Source: Burkholderia oklahomensis C6786 (GTDB lineage: Bacteria; Pseudomonadota; Gammaproteobacteria; Burkholderiales; Burkholderiaceae). Taken from it: 64,000 nt of DNA. The stretch spans positions 1,116,001 through 1,180,000 of the forward strand of contig NZ_CP009556.1 of assembly GCF_000959365.1 (NCBI RefSeq). Direction: 5' to 3'. Shown here one piece after another: positions 51,262-60,449 of this stretch (the first letter of the stretch is position 1; each line of letters starts with the position of its first letter). The notes beneath the pieces are model-generated. The model was given only the letters and a program-made list of their open reading frames with translations. It had not been told where the DNA came from and did no database searches. The position numbers and the translations under genes are program-made.

Positions 51262-54033
51262 ATGCCTGAAGAACGAAATCTGGAAGGTAAGACCCTGCTA
51301 TTGGTTGACGGTTCGAGCTATCTGTATCGGGCCTACCATGCGATGCCTGATTTGCGCGGCCCTGGCGGGGAGCCGACCGGAGCGCTCTACGGAATCATCA
51401 ATATGCTGCGCCGCATGCGCAAGGATGTCAGTGCAGAGTATAGCGCGTGCGTGTTCGACGCAAAGGGCAAAACCTTCCGGGACGATCTTTACGCCGAATA
51501 CAAGGCGCACCGGCCGCCGATGCCGCCCGACCTCGCGCTGCAGATCGAGCCGATCCACGCGGCGGTGCGCGCGCTCGGCTGGCCGCTCCTGATGATCGAG
51601 GGCGTCGAAGCCGACGACGTGATCGGCACGCTCGCGAAGGAAGCCGAGCGGCGCGGAATGAAGGTGATCGTGTCGACGGGCGACAAGGACCTCGCGCAGC
51701 TCGTCACCGGCCATGTCACGCTGATCAACACGATGACGAACGAGGCGCTCGATCGCGACGGCGTGCTCGCGAAGTTCGGCGTGCCGCCCGAGCTGATCGT
51801 CGATTATCTGTCGCTCATCGGCGACACCGTCGACAACGTGCCGGGCGTCGAGAAATGCGGGCCGAAGACAGCCGTCAAATGGCTGTCGCAATATGGCACG
51901 CTCGACGGCGTCGTCGAGCATGCGGGCGAGATCAAGGGCGTCGTCGGCGACAACCTGCGCCGCGCGCTCGATTTCCTGCCGCTCGCGCGCAAGCTCGTGA
52001 CGGTCGAGACCGCATGCGAGCTCGCGCCGCACGTCGAGTCGATCGAGTCGTCGCTCGCGACGGACGGCGAAGGCCGCGACGCGCTGCGCGACATCTTCTC
52101 GACCTACGGCTTCAAGACCTGGCTGCGCGAGCTCGACAGCGAGCCCGCTGCGAACGGCGGGGCCGCTGCGGCCGGCGCGGTTCAGGATCCGGCAGGCGGC
52201 GCGACCGCCGAGCTGCCGCTCGACGCCGCGCGCAATTACGACACCGTGCAGACGTGGGCGCAGTTCGACGCATGGCTCGCGAAGATCTCGGCCGCCGAGC
52301 TGACCGCGTTCGATACCGAGACGACGTCGCTCGATCCGATGCTCGCGCAGATCGTCGGCCTGTCGTTTTCGGTGGAGCCGGGGCATGCCGCGTACGTGCC
52401 GGTCGCGCATCGCGGGCCGGACCTGCCGGCGCAGCTGCCGCGCGACGAGGTGCTCGCGAAGCTGAAGCCGTGGCTCGAGGACGCGAGCCGGAAGAAGCTC
52501 GGCCAGCATCTGAAATACGACGCACAGGTGCTCGTGAACCATGGAATCGCGTTGAACGGCATCGAGCACGACACGCTGCTCGAGTCGTACGTGCTCGAAT
52601 CGCATCGCACGCACGACATGGACAGCCTCGCGCTGCGCCATCTCGGCGTGAAGACGATCAAGTACGAGGACGTCGCGGGCAAGGGCGCGCAGCAGATCGG
52701 CTTCGACGAGGTGCCGCTCGACAAGGCGTCCGAATACGCCGCCGAGGACGCGGACATCACGCTGCAGCTGCATCACGCGTTGTATCCGCAGATCGCGCGC
52801 GAGCCGGGGCTCACGCGCGTGTATCGCGACATCGAGATGCCGGTGTCGCTCGTGCTGCGCAAGATGGAGCGCACGGGCGTCCTGATCGACAGCGATCGGC
52901 TGAGCCGGCAGAGCAGCGAGATCGCGACGCGGCTCGTCGAGCTCGAGCAAGAGGCGTACGTGCTCGCGGGCGGCGAATTCAATCTCGGCTCGCCGAAGCA
53001 GATCGGCCAGATCTTCTTCGAGCGGCTGCAACTGCCCGTCGTCAAGAAGACGCCGAGCGGCGCGCCGTCGACCGACGAAGAAGTGCTGCAGAAGCTCGCC
53101 GAAGACTATCCGCTGCCGAAGCTGCTGCTCGAGCATCGCGGCCTGTCGAAGCTGAAATCGACCTACACGGACAAGCTGCCGCGGATGGTCAATCCGAACA
53201 CCGGCCGCGTGCACACGAACTACGCGCAGGCGGTTGCGGTCACGGGGCGGCTCGCGTCGAACGATCCGAACCTGCAGAACATCCCGGTGCGCACGGCCGA
53301 AGGGCGGCGCATCCGCGAGGCGTTCATCGCGGCGCCGGGCTGCAAGATCGTGTCGGCCGATTATTCGCAGATCGAACTGCGCATCATGGCGCACATCTCC
53401 GAAGACGAGTCGCTGCTGCGTGCGTTCGCGCACGGCGAGGACATTCACCGCGCGACCGCGGCCGAGGTGTTCGGCGTGACGCCGCTCGAAGTGACGTCCG
53501 ACCAGCGGCGCATCGCGAAGGTGATCAACTTCGGCCTGATTTACGGGATGAGCTCGTTCGGCCTCGCGTCGAATCTCGGCATCACGCGCGACGCGGCGAA
53601 GCTCTACATCGACCGCTACTTCCTCCGCTATCCGGGCGTCGCCCGCTACATGGAGGAGACGCGCACGCGCGCGAAGGAAAAGGGCTACGTCGAAACCGTG
53701 TTCGGCCGGCGCCTATGGCTGCCCGAGATCAACGGCGGCAACGGCCCGCGCCGTCAGGCCGCCGAGCGAGCGGCGATCAACGCGCCGATGCAGGGCACCG
53801 CGGCCGATCTGATCAAGCTGTCGATGATCGCAGTCGACGACTGGCTCGAGCGCGGCGGTTTCGCCGCGCGGATGATCATGCAGGTGCACGACGAACTCGT
53901 GCTCGAGGTGCCGGAAAACGAACTGTCGGTCGTGCGCGAGAAGCTGCCCGAAATGATGTGCGGCGTCGCGAAGCTGAAGGTGCCGCTCGTCGCCGAGGTC
54001 GGCGTCGGCGAGAACTGGGAAGAGGCGCACTGA
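51262..54033 (+). CDS. polA: DNA polymerase I
   Basis: A 923-residue family A polymerase, full length. Residues 1-290 are the 5'-3' exonuclease (LLVDGSSYLYRAYHAM; VSTGDKDLAQLV). Residues about 330-510 are the proofreading domain, with the metal Asp and Glu in FDTETTSLDP and YAAEDADITLQL. The polymerase domain follows, with motif A in SADYSQIELRIMAH, motif B in RRIAKVINFGLIYGMS and motif C in QVHDELVLEV. All catalytic residues are present. Its start is one base from the divergent LOG start, so its promoter must lie within the LOG coding sequence or overlap it. Confidence 0.97.
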   Translation: MPEERNLEGKTLLLVDGSSYLYRAYHAMPDLRGPGGEPTGALYGIINMLRRMRKDVSAEYSACVFDAKGKTFRDDLYAEYKAHRPPMPPDLALQIEPIHAAVRALGWPLLMIEGVEADDVIGTLAKEAERRGMKVIVSTGDKDLAQLVTGHVTLINTMTNEALDRDGVLAKFGVPPELIVDYLSLIGDTVDNVPGVEKCGPKTAVKWLSQYGTLDGVVEHAGEIKGVVGDNLRRALDFLPLARKLVTVETACELAPHVESIESSLATDGEGRDALRDIFSTYGFKTWLRELDSEPAANGGAAAAGAVQDPAGGATAELPLDAARNYDTVQTWAQFDAWLAKISAAELTAFDTETTSLDPMLAQIVGLSFSVEPGHAAYVPVAHRGPDLPAQLPRDEVLAKLKPWLEDASRKKLGQHLKYDAQVLVNHGIALNGIEHDTLLESYVLESHRTHDMDSLALRHLGVKTIKYEDVAGKGAQQIGFDEVPLDKASEYAAEDADITLQLHHALYPQIAREPGLTRVYRDIEMPVSLVLRKMERTGVLIDSDRLSRQSSEIATRLVELEQEAYVLAGGEFNLGSPKQIGQIFFERLQLPVVKKTPSGAPSTDEEVLQKLAEDYPLPKLLLEHRGLSKLKSTYTDKLPRMVNPNTGRVHTNYAQAVAVTGRLASNDPNLQNIPVRTAEGRRIREAFIAAPGCKIVSADYSQIELRIMAHISEDESLLRAFAHGEDIHRATAAEVFGVTPLEVTSDQRRIAKVINFGLIYGMSSFGLASNLGITRDAAKLYIDRYFLRYPGVARYMEETRTRAKEKGYVETVFGRRLWLPEINGGNGPRRQAAERAAINAPMQGTAADLIKLSMIAVDDWLERGGFAARMIMQVHDELVLEVPENELSVVREKLPEMMCGVAKLKVPLVAEVGVGENWEEAH

Positions 54034-54338
54034 CGCGTCGTCCGCGCGGCGTGCGCGTCGCGGGTATGCGCCGTGCATCAGGCACGGTGCGTACCGTTTC
54101 CATCGCATCGCCCGCCGTTTCTTTCGCGCTCGTTGCGATTTGAGCGCTTGCAGCCGTCATGCAAACTCCGGGACAATGCAGAAACCGGCATCGCCGCGCC
54201 GTGATCGCGCGGATGCGAGCGACGCCGAGGCGCTCACGCGCCTAAAGTGTCCGAACTAGTTAGGATGTCGACTGGCGGCGAACGCGGTCGCGCTTGCCGC
54301 CTTGACCGCAAGCAGTCTCGAATCGTAAGGGGAATCGG
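54034..54338. other. Intergenic region between polA and the NADH dehydrogenase gene
   Basis: About 305 bases. The ndh promoter is expected here: TGTCCGAACTAGTTAGGATGTCG near 54246-54268 is the most AT-rich portion. No gene or strong hairpin is seen. Confidence 0.45.
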
Positions 54339-55721
54339 ATGCATCGTTTCATCATCGTCGGCGGCGGCGCGGGCGGGCTCGAACTGGCGACCCGCCTCGG
54401 GGACCGCTATGGCGCGCGCGGCAATCGGCCCGCGCGCGCGCTCGTCACGCTCGTCGATCGTTACCCGACCCATATCTGGAAGCCCCTGCTGCACGAAGTG
54501 GCGGCGGGCAGCATGGACCCGTTCACGCAAGAGCTCGAATATGCGGCGCAGGCGCGCTGGCACGGCTTCGAGTTCCATCAGGGCGAGCTGATCGCGCTCG
54601 ACCGCACGTCGCGGCGCGTGACGCTCGCGCCCGTCGCCGATAACGACGGCGCCGAGCTGCTGCCGCGGCGCGAGCTCGAATACGACACGCTCGTCATCGC
54701 GATCGGCAGCACGACGCATTACTTCGGCGTGCAGGGCGCGCAGGAGCATTCGATCGCGCTCGACACGGTCGCCGAGGCGGAGCGGTTCCGCAAGCGCCTG
54801 ATCGCCGCGTGCATGCGCGCCGAGCATCAGCCTCCCGAGCTCGTCGCGCAGACGGCCTCCGCGACGGATCCGGCAGAGCTTGCAGATCCTGCAGATCCGG
54901 CGGAGCCTGCCGAGCCGCGCATCCAGGTCGCGATCGTCGGCGGCGGGGCGACGGGCGTCGAACTGTCCGCGGAGCTGCGCAACACCGCTCAGGTGCTGTC
55001 CGCGTACGGGCTGCACAAGCTCGATCCGCGACACGACGTCGGCATCGTGCTGATCGAGTCCGGGCCGCGCATCCTGCCGGCGCTGCAGGAACGCGTGTCG
55101 ACGGCGACCGCCGAGCTGCTCGAGAAACTCGGCGTGCGATTGATGCTCGGCGAGCGCGTGACCGAAGTCGCACCGGGCGTCGTGCGGACCGCGAGCGGCA
55201 AGAGCGTGCGCGCGGATCTGACGGTGTGGGCGGCGGGGATCAAGGCGCCCTCGGTGCTCGCGAAGCTCGACGGCCTCGAAGTGAACAAGCTCGGCCAACT
55301 GGTCGTGCGCCGCACGCTGCAGACCGAGACCGATCCGAGCGTATTCGCGCTCGGCGACTGCGCAGGCTGCGCGTGGCCGGGCCACGACCGCAACGTGCCG
55401 CCGCGCGCGCAAGCCGCGCATCAGCAGGCGAGCTTCATGCTGCGTGCGTTCGCATGCCGGCTCGAAGGCCGGCCGCTGCCCGAATTCACCTATCGCGATT
55501 TCGGCTCGCTCGTGTCGCTCGGGCACTTCAGCGCGGTCGGCAATCTGATGGGCGGGCTGATCGGCGGCAACATGCTGATCGAAGGGCTCTTCGCCCGCTT
55601 CATGTACATGTCGCTGTATCGGCTGCACGTCGCGGCGCTGCACGGTTATCCGCGGATGGTGCTCGACACGGTCGCGCATTGGCTGCGGCGCTCGACGCTG
55701 CCGCGCGTGAAACTTCATTGA
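54339..55721 (+). CDS. ndh: Type II NADH:quinone oxidoreductase
   Basis: A 460-residue FAD protein with two Rossmann folds: RFIIVGGGAGGLELATRLGD at the start for FAD, and QVAIVGGGATGVELSAEL near residue 200 for NADH. YPTHIWKPLLHEVAAGSM and VFALGDCAG are typical of NDH-2. The hydrophobic C terminus (LMGGLIGGNMLIEGLFARFMYMSLYRLH) anchors it to the membrane. Just before the second fold a short acidic repeat (DPAELADPADPAEPAEP) is inserted, probably a surface loop grown by slippage. It is a single gene. Confidence 0.92.
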   Translation: MHRFIIVGGGAGGLELATRLGDRYGARGNRPARALVTLVDRYPTHIWKPLLHEVAAGSMDPFTQELEYAAQARWHGFEFHQGELIALDRTSRRVTLAPVADNDGAELLPRRELEYDTLVIAIGSTTHYFGVQGAQEHSIALDTVAEAERFRKRLIAACMRAEHQPPELVAQTASATDPAELADPADPAEPAEPRIQVAIVGGGATGVELSAELRNTAQVLSAYGLHKLDPRHDVGIVLIESGPRILPALQERVSTATAELLEKLGVRLMLGERVTEVAPGVVRTASGKSVRADLTVWAAGIKAPSVLAKLDGLEVNKLGQLVVRRTLQTETDPSVFALGDCAGCAWPGHDRNVPPRAQAAHQQASFMLRAFACRLEGRPLPEFTYRDFGSLVSLGHFSAVGNLMGGLIGGNMLIEGLFARFMYMSLYRLHVAALHGYPRMVLDTVAHWLRRSTLPRVKLH

Positions 55722-55934
55722 CGGAGTGTCGTGCGAGCGGCGGCGTCGTGTGAACATGCTGTCGCTCGTCGCTCGTCGCCCGCGTGACGCTTGGTTGGCG
55801 CGCTTGGTTCAACAACTCGTGGCGCGGCCGAGTCACTCGCCGACGAGCCCGCCGTCACGTACCGTGATGATCGCGCGAATCGACTCGTCCGCCGCTTTTC
55901 GATTCACCCAAAGTCGCCGTCGATGGACGAATCG

Positions 55935-57731
55935 TCAATAGACGAGCTGCGACACGCCACAAGTCAGCGACATGTCGTGGATCGTGCTTTCGCCGACCTG
56001 CACGCCGAGCAACTGCAGCAGCGGCACGATCGCCGAGTCGAGGCCCGACAGCATCGGCGGCAGCGCGCCGCCGAGGAACGTATTGAGCGCGGTCTGGATC
56101 GGATCGAGCGGCAGGCTGATGCCGATGAGCGAGATCTGCGTCTGCTGCAGCGATGCGCCGAGGCCCGACAGCGCATTGCCGAGCACGCTGCCGACGCCAT
56201 TCGAATTCGTGCTCTGATAGCCGCCCGTCGTTCCATAGAACGTGAGCGTCGGCGTGCTGCTCGCGGGCACGTCGGCCGGGAACGATGCGAGCGACTTGAT
56301 CGTGACGAGGTTCGCGACGTTGACGAGCGTCGCGGGCGTCGAGCAGGTGAACGGCTGCGACGCGGACAGGTTGGCCGGCGTGTCGCCGATGCACAGGTTC
56401 GCGAGGCCCGTCTGCACGCCGATGGCCGACGTGCAGGTCGACGGCGACGACGTGCAGTTGGCCGATTCCAGCCATGCCTGCCCCGGCGCGATCTGCATCG
56501 ACAGCGGAAGATTCACCTGCACCGGCACGAGCGCGCCGAGCAGACCGAGCGGCAGGTTCGCCGTGCCGAGGCCGATATTCAGATAGAGCCGCACCTGCGC
56601 CGTTCGCGCGATCGTGCGCCAGGTCTTCGTGACGGGGTCGACGCCTGCCTCGCCGATGCCGAGCACGGGCGGCTGGATGATCTGCACTTGCAGACTCGCG
56701 TTCAATCCGCCGACGTTGAGCCCGTTCGCAAGCGAGAACGCGGTTTGGCCGGTGGCGATCTCGGCGGCGACGAGAAGCGCGTCGAACGGGCTGAACGTCG
56801 CATCCAGCGCGGCCTGCGGGTCGGACAGGCCGACCGAGAAGATGCCTGTCGAATTCGCGGTGTTGCCGATCGTGAAAGTCTGACCACCCGGGATGTTCGC
56901 GCTGACGATCGTCTGCAGCGCGCCGATGCTCGTCTGCAAGTCCGTATTCGCGACCGACGTCCGCGACAGCGCGGTCAGCATCCAGCTCGCGAGCTGCGGG
57001 ACGGTGGTCTGCGTATTCAGCAGCGCGTTCACGGTGCCGACATTCGCGGCCGCCATCAGATCCTTGATCCTGATCCGCGAATTCGCGAGGCCCTGATACG
57101 ACAGCACCGACAGATTCAGATTCGCGCCGAGCAGCCCGTTGAGGAGCGCGTTCACGACGCCGCCTTGCAATTGCGCGAGCGTCGTGCCGATCGAATACGC
57201 GCCGACGTTGGTCGCCTGCGCGGTGCCGGTTGCCGCGATCGTGCGCTGCGAGCCGAGGAAGTAGTACGGTACGGTTCGCGTGACCGTCACCTGAACCGCA
57301 TTGAGCTGCGCGTCGCTGCCGGCTGCCGAGCCTGCGGCCGAGCCCGCGAAGAAGCTCGGCCCCGTGTTGTCCTTCACGTCCCAGCGGCCGCAGACGACCG
57401 TCATCGATTGTCCCGCCGCACTGCTGTCGAAGCCGTTGCCGAGCGCCGCCGATTGCGCGGTCGCGGCGGGTTTCACGCAGCCGTCGTCCATCGTCTGAGC
57501 GGCCGCGAGCGCGGCCATGTCGGCGATGCCTTGCAGCGCGCGGCGCTGATAGAACAGATTGCCGAGATCGACCGCGCCGAGCGCGGCGATCACGACGCCG
57601 ATCGCGATTGCCGCGACGATGGCGAACGAGCCGCGCTGACGGGCGGGCGAGCGTCGCGCGCGGCGCTGCCGACTCGGCTTGCGACGGTTGGAAATATCAC
57701 CGGTGGTCGGGCGGCGTGTCGGCTTGTTCAT
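55935..57731 (-). CDS. TadG-like pilus assembly protein
   Basis: A 598-residue protein with a basic N terminus (many Arg in the first 34 residues). One membrane segment follows (GSFAIVAAIAIGVVIAALGAVDLGNLFYQRR), then GIADMAALAAAQTM; this TadE/TadG-type start is a hallmark of the family. The long extracytoplasmic part is Ser/Thr/Asn-rich with a few cysteines. No other tad, flp or cpa genes are in the window, so it is an orphan that may work with a Tad system elsewhere. Confidence 0.85.
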   Translation of the reverse strand: MNKPTRRPTTGDISNRRKPSRQRRARRSPARQRGSFAIVAAIAIGVVIAALGAVDLGNLFYQRRALQGIADMAALAAAQTMDDGCVKPAATAQSAALGNGFDSSAAGQSMTVVCGRWDVKDNTGPSFFAGSAAGSAAGSDAQLNAVQVTVTRTVPYYFLGSQRTIAATGTAQATNVGAYSIGTTLAQLQGGVVNALLNGLLGANLNLSVLSYQGLANSRIRIKDLMAAANVGTVNALLNTQTTVPQLASWMLTALSRTSVANTDLQTSIGALQTIVSANIPGGQTFTIGNTANSTGIFSVGLSDPQAALDATFSPFDALLVAAEIATGQTAFSLANGLNVGGLNASLQVQIIQPPVLGIGEAGVDPVTKTWRTIARTAQVRLYLNIGLGTANLPLGLLGALVPVQVNLPLSMQIAPGQAWLESANCTSSPSTCTSAIGVQTGLANLCIGDTPANLSASQPFTCSTPATLVNVANLVTIKSLASFPADVPASSTPTLTFYGTTGGYQSTNSNGVGSVLGNALSGLGASLQQTQISLIGISLPLDPIQTALNTFLGGALPPMLSGLDSAIVPLLQLLGVQVGESTIHDMSLTCGVSQLVY

Positions 57732-58504
57732 TCCAACCTCGCTGTGCTTCGTCGGCGTTGCATATTCTGAATTGCGCGATGTGCGATGTGCGGTCGATCG
57801 ACATCGGTCGTTCGTTGTCGTCGACGGCGCTCCCGTTTCGCATGCATCGCGCGACTCACGCCGCGCGGGGGGGCTTTCTGTTCAGCCGCGATTGTCGGCG
57901 GGAGGCGCTGCCGGCTGCGCGCACGGCGCGCCAGCGAATCATGCGGGCAATCGCATTTATTTGGCAATCCAATGTTTTCCCGGAATACGCGTGTCGACGA
58001 GGACTTATCTCGATATGCAAGGGGAAATGAAAAGCAGGGATGGGAATCCGTAGGAATGTGAATGAAATGGGCGTGTGCGATTCGACGGCGGCCGCCGCAT
58101 GAAAATGGCAATGCGTGGCGCATGCGTAGCGCGCGCGACGCGACGATCGATCGGTCGATACGCGCTCATGCGACATGCGGCGCTCGCCGGCGTGTGCATG
58201 CCGAGAACGCGACGCGCATCGTCGGCCGGCATTTCGACACAATGTTCTAGACGCGCCGGCAGCGGCGATCCGGCATCGTGCGGCGACCCGTTCGCGAAGG
58301 CCGGCCAATGCCGCCGCGATTTTTACTTCTGACAAAAGGTTGACGCCTCCCCGCATTGTTGGGCATCGTGTGCGGGTTCCGCCTCGGCGGGGCGGGCGGC
58401 GACGCTCGGCGCGGCTGCATCGCGCCAGGGCCGCCGCGGTTCGAATTCATGTCGCCGCCGCGTGTGCCGCGTGGCGGCGACAACGAGAAGAGAGGAGCGC
58501 ATCC
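57732..58504. other. Long intergenic region upstream of tadG and the DLH gene
   Basis: About 770 bases between divergent genes. I looked for a Flp-type pilin (short, Glu5-type leader) and found none in either strand. Composition is mixed, with less GC at 57950-58080. No repeat or RNA gene is apparent. Confidence 0.5.
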
Positions 58505-59380
58505 ATGTTGAAACCTGAAGTCGACAGCCTAGTTCCGCACGTGCCGTTCAGCCGCCGCAAGTTCGTCAAGACGGCGCTCGGCGGCACCTTCGCCGCGGCC
58601 GTGCTGCCCGTGTCCGCCCAGACGATCACGACCGACAGCGCCGGCCTCGACGTCGACACCGTCGAGATCCGCTCGGGCGACGCGAGCGTGCCGGCCTACC
58701 GCGCGCAGCCGGACGGCAAGAGCAACCTGCCCGTGATCGTCGTGATTCACGAGGTCTTCGGCGTGCACGCCCACATCGCCGATATCTGCCGGCGCTTCGC
58801 GAAGCTCGGCTATCTGGCGATCGCGCCGGATCTGTACGCACGACAGGGCGATCCGTCGAAATATCCGTCGATCCAGGCGCTGCTCGACCAGGTGGTCAGC
58901 AAGGTGCCCGACCGCCAGGTCAGCGAGGATCTCGACGCGACGGTCGCTTGGGCGGGGAAGAACGGCGGCGACCTGTCGCGGCTCGGCGTGACGGGCTTTT
59001 GCTGGGGCGGCCGGCAGACTTGGCTGTTCGCCGAGCACAATCCGCACGTGCGTGCGGCGGTCGCGTGGTACGGCAAGGTGATCGGCGAGACGAACGAGAT
59101 GACGCCGTTCAATCCGGTCGATCATGCGTCGCAACTGAAGGCGCCTGTGCTCGGCCTTTACGGCGGCAAGGACGACAGCATTCCGCAGAGCTCGCTCGCG
59201 GAGATGCGCGCGCGTCTCGCGGCGGCCGGCACGAAGGCGGCGCGCGAATCGGAGATCGTCGTGTACCCGGACGCGGGCCACGCGTTCTTCGCCGATTACC
59301 GCCCGAGCTACGTGAAGGCGGACGCCGAGGAGGGCTGGAAGCGCGCCGTCGCGTGGTTCCGGCATCATGGCGTGATGTGA
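58505..59380 (+). CDS. Tat-exported dienelactone hydrolase-family protein
   Basis: A 291-residue hydrolase with a twin-arginine signal (FSRRKFVKTALGGTF, then AAAVLPVSAQ), so it folds in the cytoplasm and is exported. The DLH elements are visible: Glu83 in IHEVFGVHAH, the cysteine nucleophile Cys166 in TGFCWGGR, the acid in GGKDDSIP and the histidine in PDAGHAFF. The classical enzyme opens dienelactone, but many Tat-borne relatives have unknown substrates. The ATG at 58505 follows GAGAGGAG. Single gene. Confidence 0.92.
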   Translation: MLKPEVDSLVPHVPFSRRKFVKTALGGTFAAAVLPVSAQTITTDSAGLDVDTVEIRSGDASVPAYRAQPDGKSNLPVIVVIHEVFGVHAHIADICRRFAKLGYLAIAPDLYARQGDPSKYPSIQALLDQVVSKVPDRQVSEDLDATVAWAGKNGGDLSRLGVTGFCWGGRQTWLFAEHNPHVRAAVAWYGKVIGETNEMTPFNPVDHASQLKAPVLGLYGGKDDSIPQSSLAEMRARLAAAGTKAARESEIVVYPDAGHAFFADYRPSYVKADAEEGWKRAVAWFRHHGVM

Positions 59381-59429
59381 TGCCGGCGCGCGCCGCCGCG
59401 GGCGGGCGCCGGCGCGCGCGGGGTGTCGC

Positions 59430-60299
59430 TTAAGGGTTCGCGCCGGTCGCGACGGGGCGGGACGGATCCGCGCTCCATTCGCTCCACGATCCCGCATAGA
59501 GCGCCGGGTCGTGCAGGCCGGCGATCTCCATCGCGAGCGCGTTGTGGCAAGCGGTGACGCCCGAGCCGCATTGCAGGATCACCTTGTTCGAAGGTGTCGC
59601 GCCGAGCAGCGGATTGAATGCCTCGCGCAGCTCGTGGCCGCTCTTGAAGCGGCCGTCGGCAGTCAGGTTGTCCTTGAAGAAATGATTGAGCGCGCCGGGG
59701 ATGTGTCCGCCGACGCGATCGATCGTCTCGTTTTCGCCGCGATAGCGGTCGGCGGCGCGCGCGTCGATCACGAGATGGTCCTTCGTCGAGAGATTCGCGA
59801 GCACCGTCCGCGCATCGACGACCGTCGCGAGCGGCGCGGCCGCGCGGAAGTCGCCCTGGATCTTCTGCGGCGTGTCCTGCGCCACCGCGTGGCCGGCTGC
59901 TTGCCACGCCTGCAGGCCGCCGTCGAGCACCGCGGCGGAATCGTGGCCGAGCCAGCGCAGCAGCCACCATAGGCGCGCCGCGTACATGCCGCCTTGCGCG
60001 TCGTACGCGACGACCTGCTGATTCTGCTTGAGCCCGTGCGCCTTCAGCGTGTCGACGAGCGCATCGCGCGCGGGCAGCGGGTGGCGGCCGTTCGTGCCGG
60101 TCTTCGCGCCCGACAGGTCGCGGTCGAGATGCAGATAGTGCGCGCCGGGAATGTGGCCGGCTGCGTACGCTTGTTCGCCCAAGTCGGTATCGGCGAGATC
60201 GAAGCGGCAATCGAAGACGAGCACGCTGCCCGGCGCGGCCGCAAGACGTTCGGCGAGATTGTCGGCCGAGATGAGCGTGGTGTAATGAGTGTGTGGCAT
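59430..60299 (-). CDS. Two-domain sulfurtransferase (3-mercaptopyruvate / thiosulfate type)
   Basis: A 289-residue tandem rhodanese. The N-terminal domain is inactive (no cysteine at the loop, where the text is VVAYDAQGGMYAARLWW). The C-terminal domain has Cys244 in the active loop CGSGVTA. CGSGVTA is the form of 3-mercaptopyruvate sulfurtransferase (SseA), and rhodanese usually has a charged CRxGxR/T; so SseA activity is favoured. The ATG at 60299 has AGGGAG upstream. Confidence 0.9.
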   Translation of the reverse strand: MPHTHYTTLISADNLAERLAAAPGSVLVFDCRFDLADTDLGEQAYAAGHIPGAHYLHLDRDLSGAKTGTNGRHPLPARDALVDTLKAHGLKQNQQVVAYDAQGGMYAARLWWLLRWLGHDSAAVLDGGLQAWQAAGHAVAQDTPQKIQGDFRAAAPLATVVDARTVLANLSTKDHLVIDARAADRYRGENETIDRVGGHIPGALNHFFKDNLTADGRFKSGHELREAFNPLLGATPSNKVILQCGSGVTACHNALAMEIAGLHDPALYAGSWSEWSADPSRPVATGANP

Positions 60300-60346
60300 G
60301 ACGACTCCCTGGGAGAAACGGGCCGGATGCTCTAAGTCTAAACAAA

Positions 60347-60372
60347 AAAAGACGGGCCGCAGCCCGTCTTTT
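60347..60372 (-). terminator. Terminator after the Rieske oxygenase gene
   Basis: AAAAGACGGGC and GCCCGTCTTTT form an 11-base stem with loop CGCA. Flanking A and T tracts let it act on both strands, but here it ends the leftward gene. Confidence 0.9.
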
Positions 60373-60449
60373 CCGTGCCGATCCGGCGCAAGGCCGTCAG
60401 CGGACAAGGTTTCGGCGAATGTCGGATGAAGCGTCGCGCGGGACTCCGC

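Noticed and set aside
51298..53448. A 716-codon open frame antisense to polA
   Set aside because: PolA motifs in the plus strand are decisive; the antisense text has no recognisable fold and arises from the high GC at third positions.
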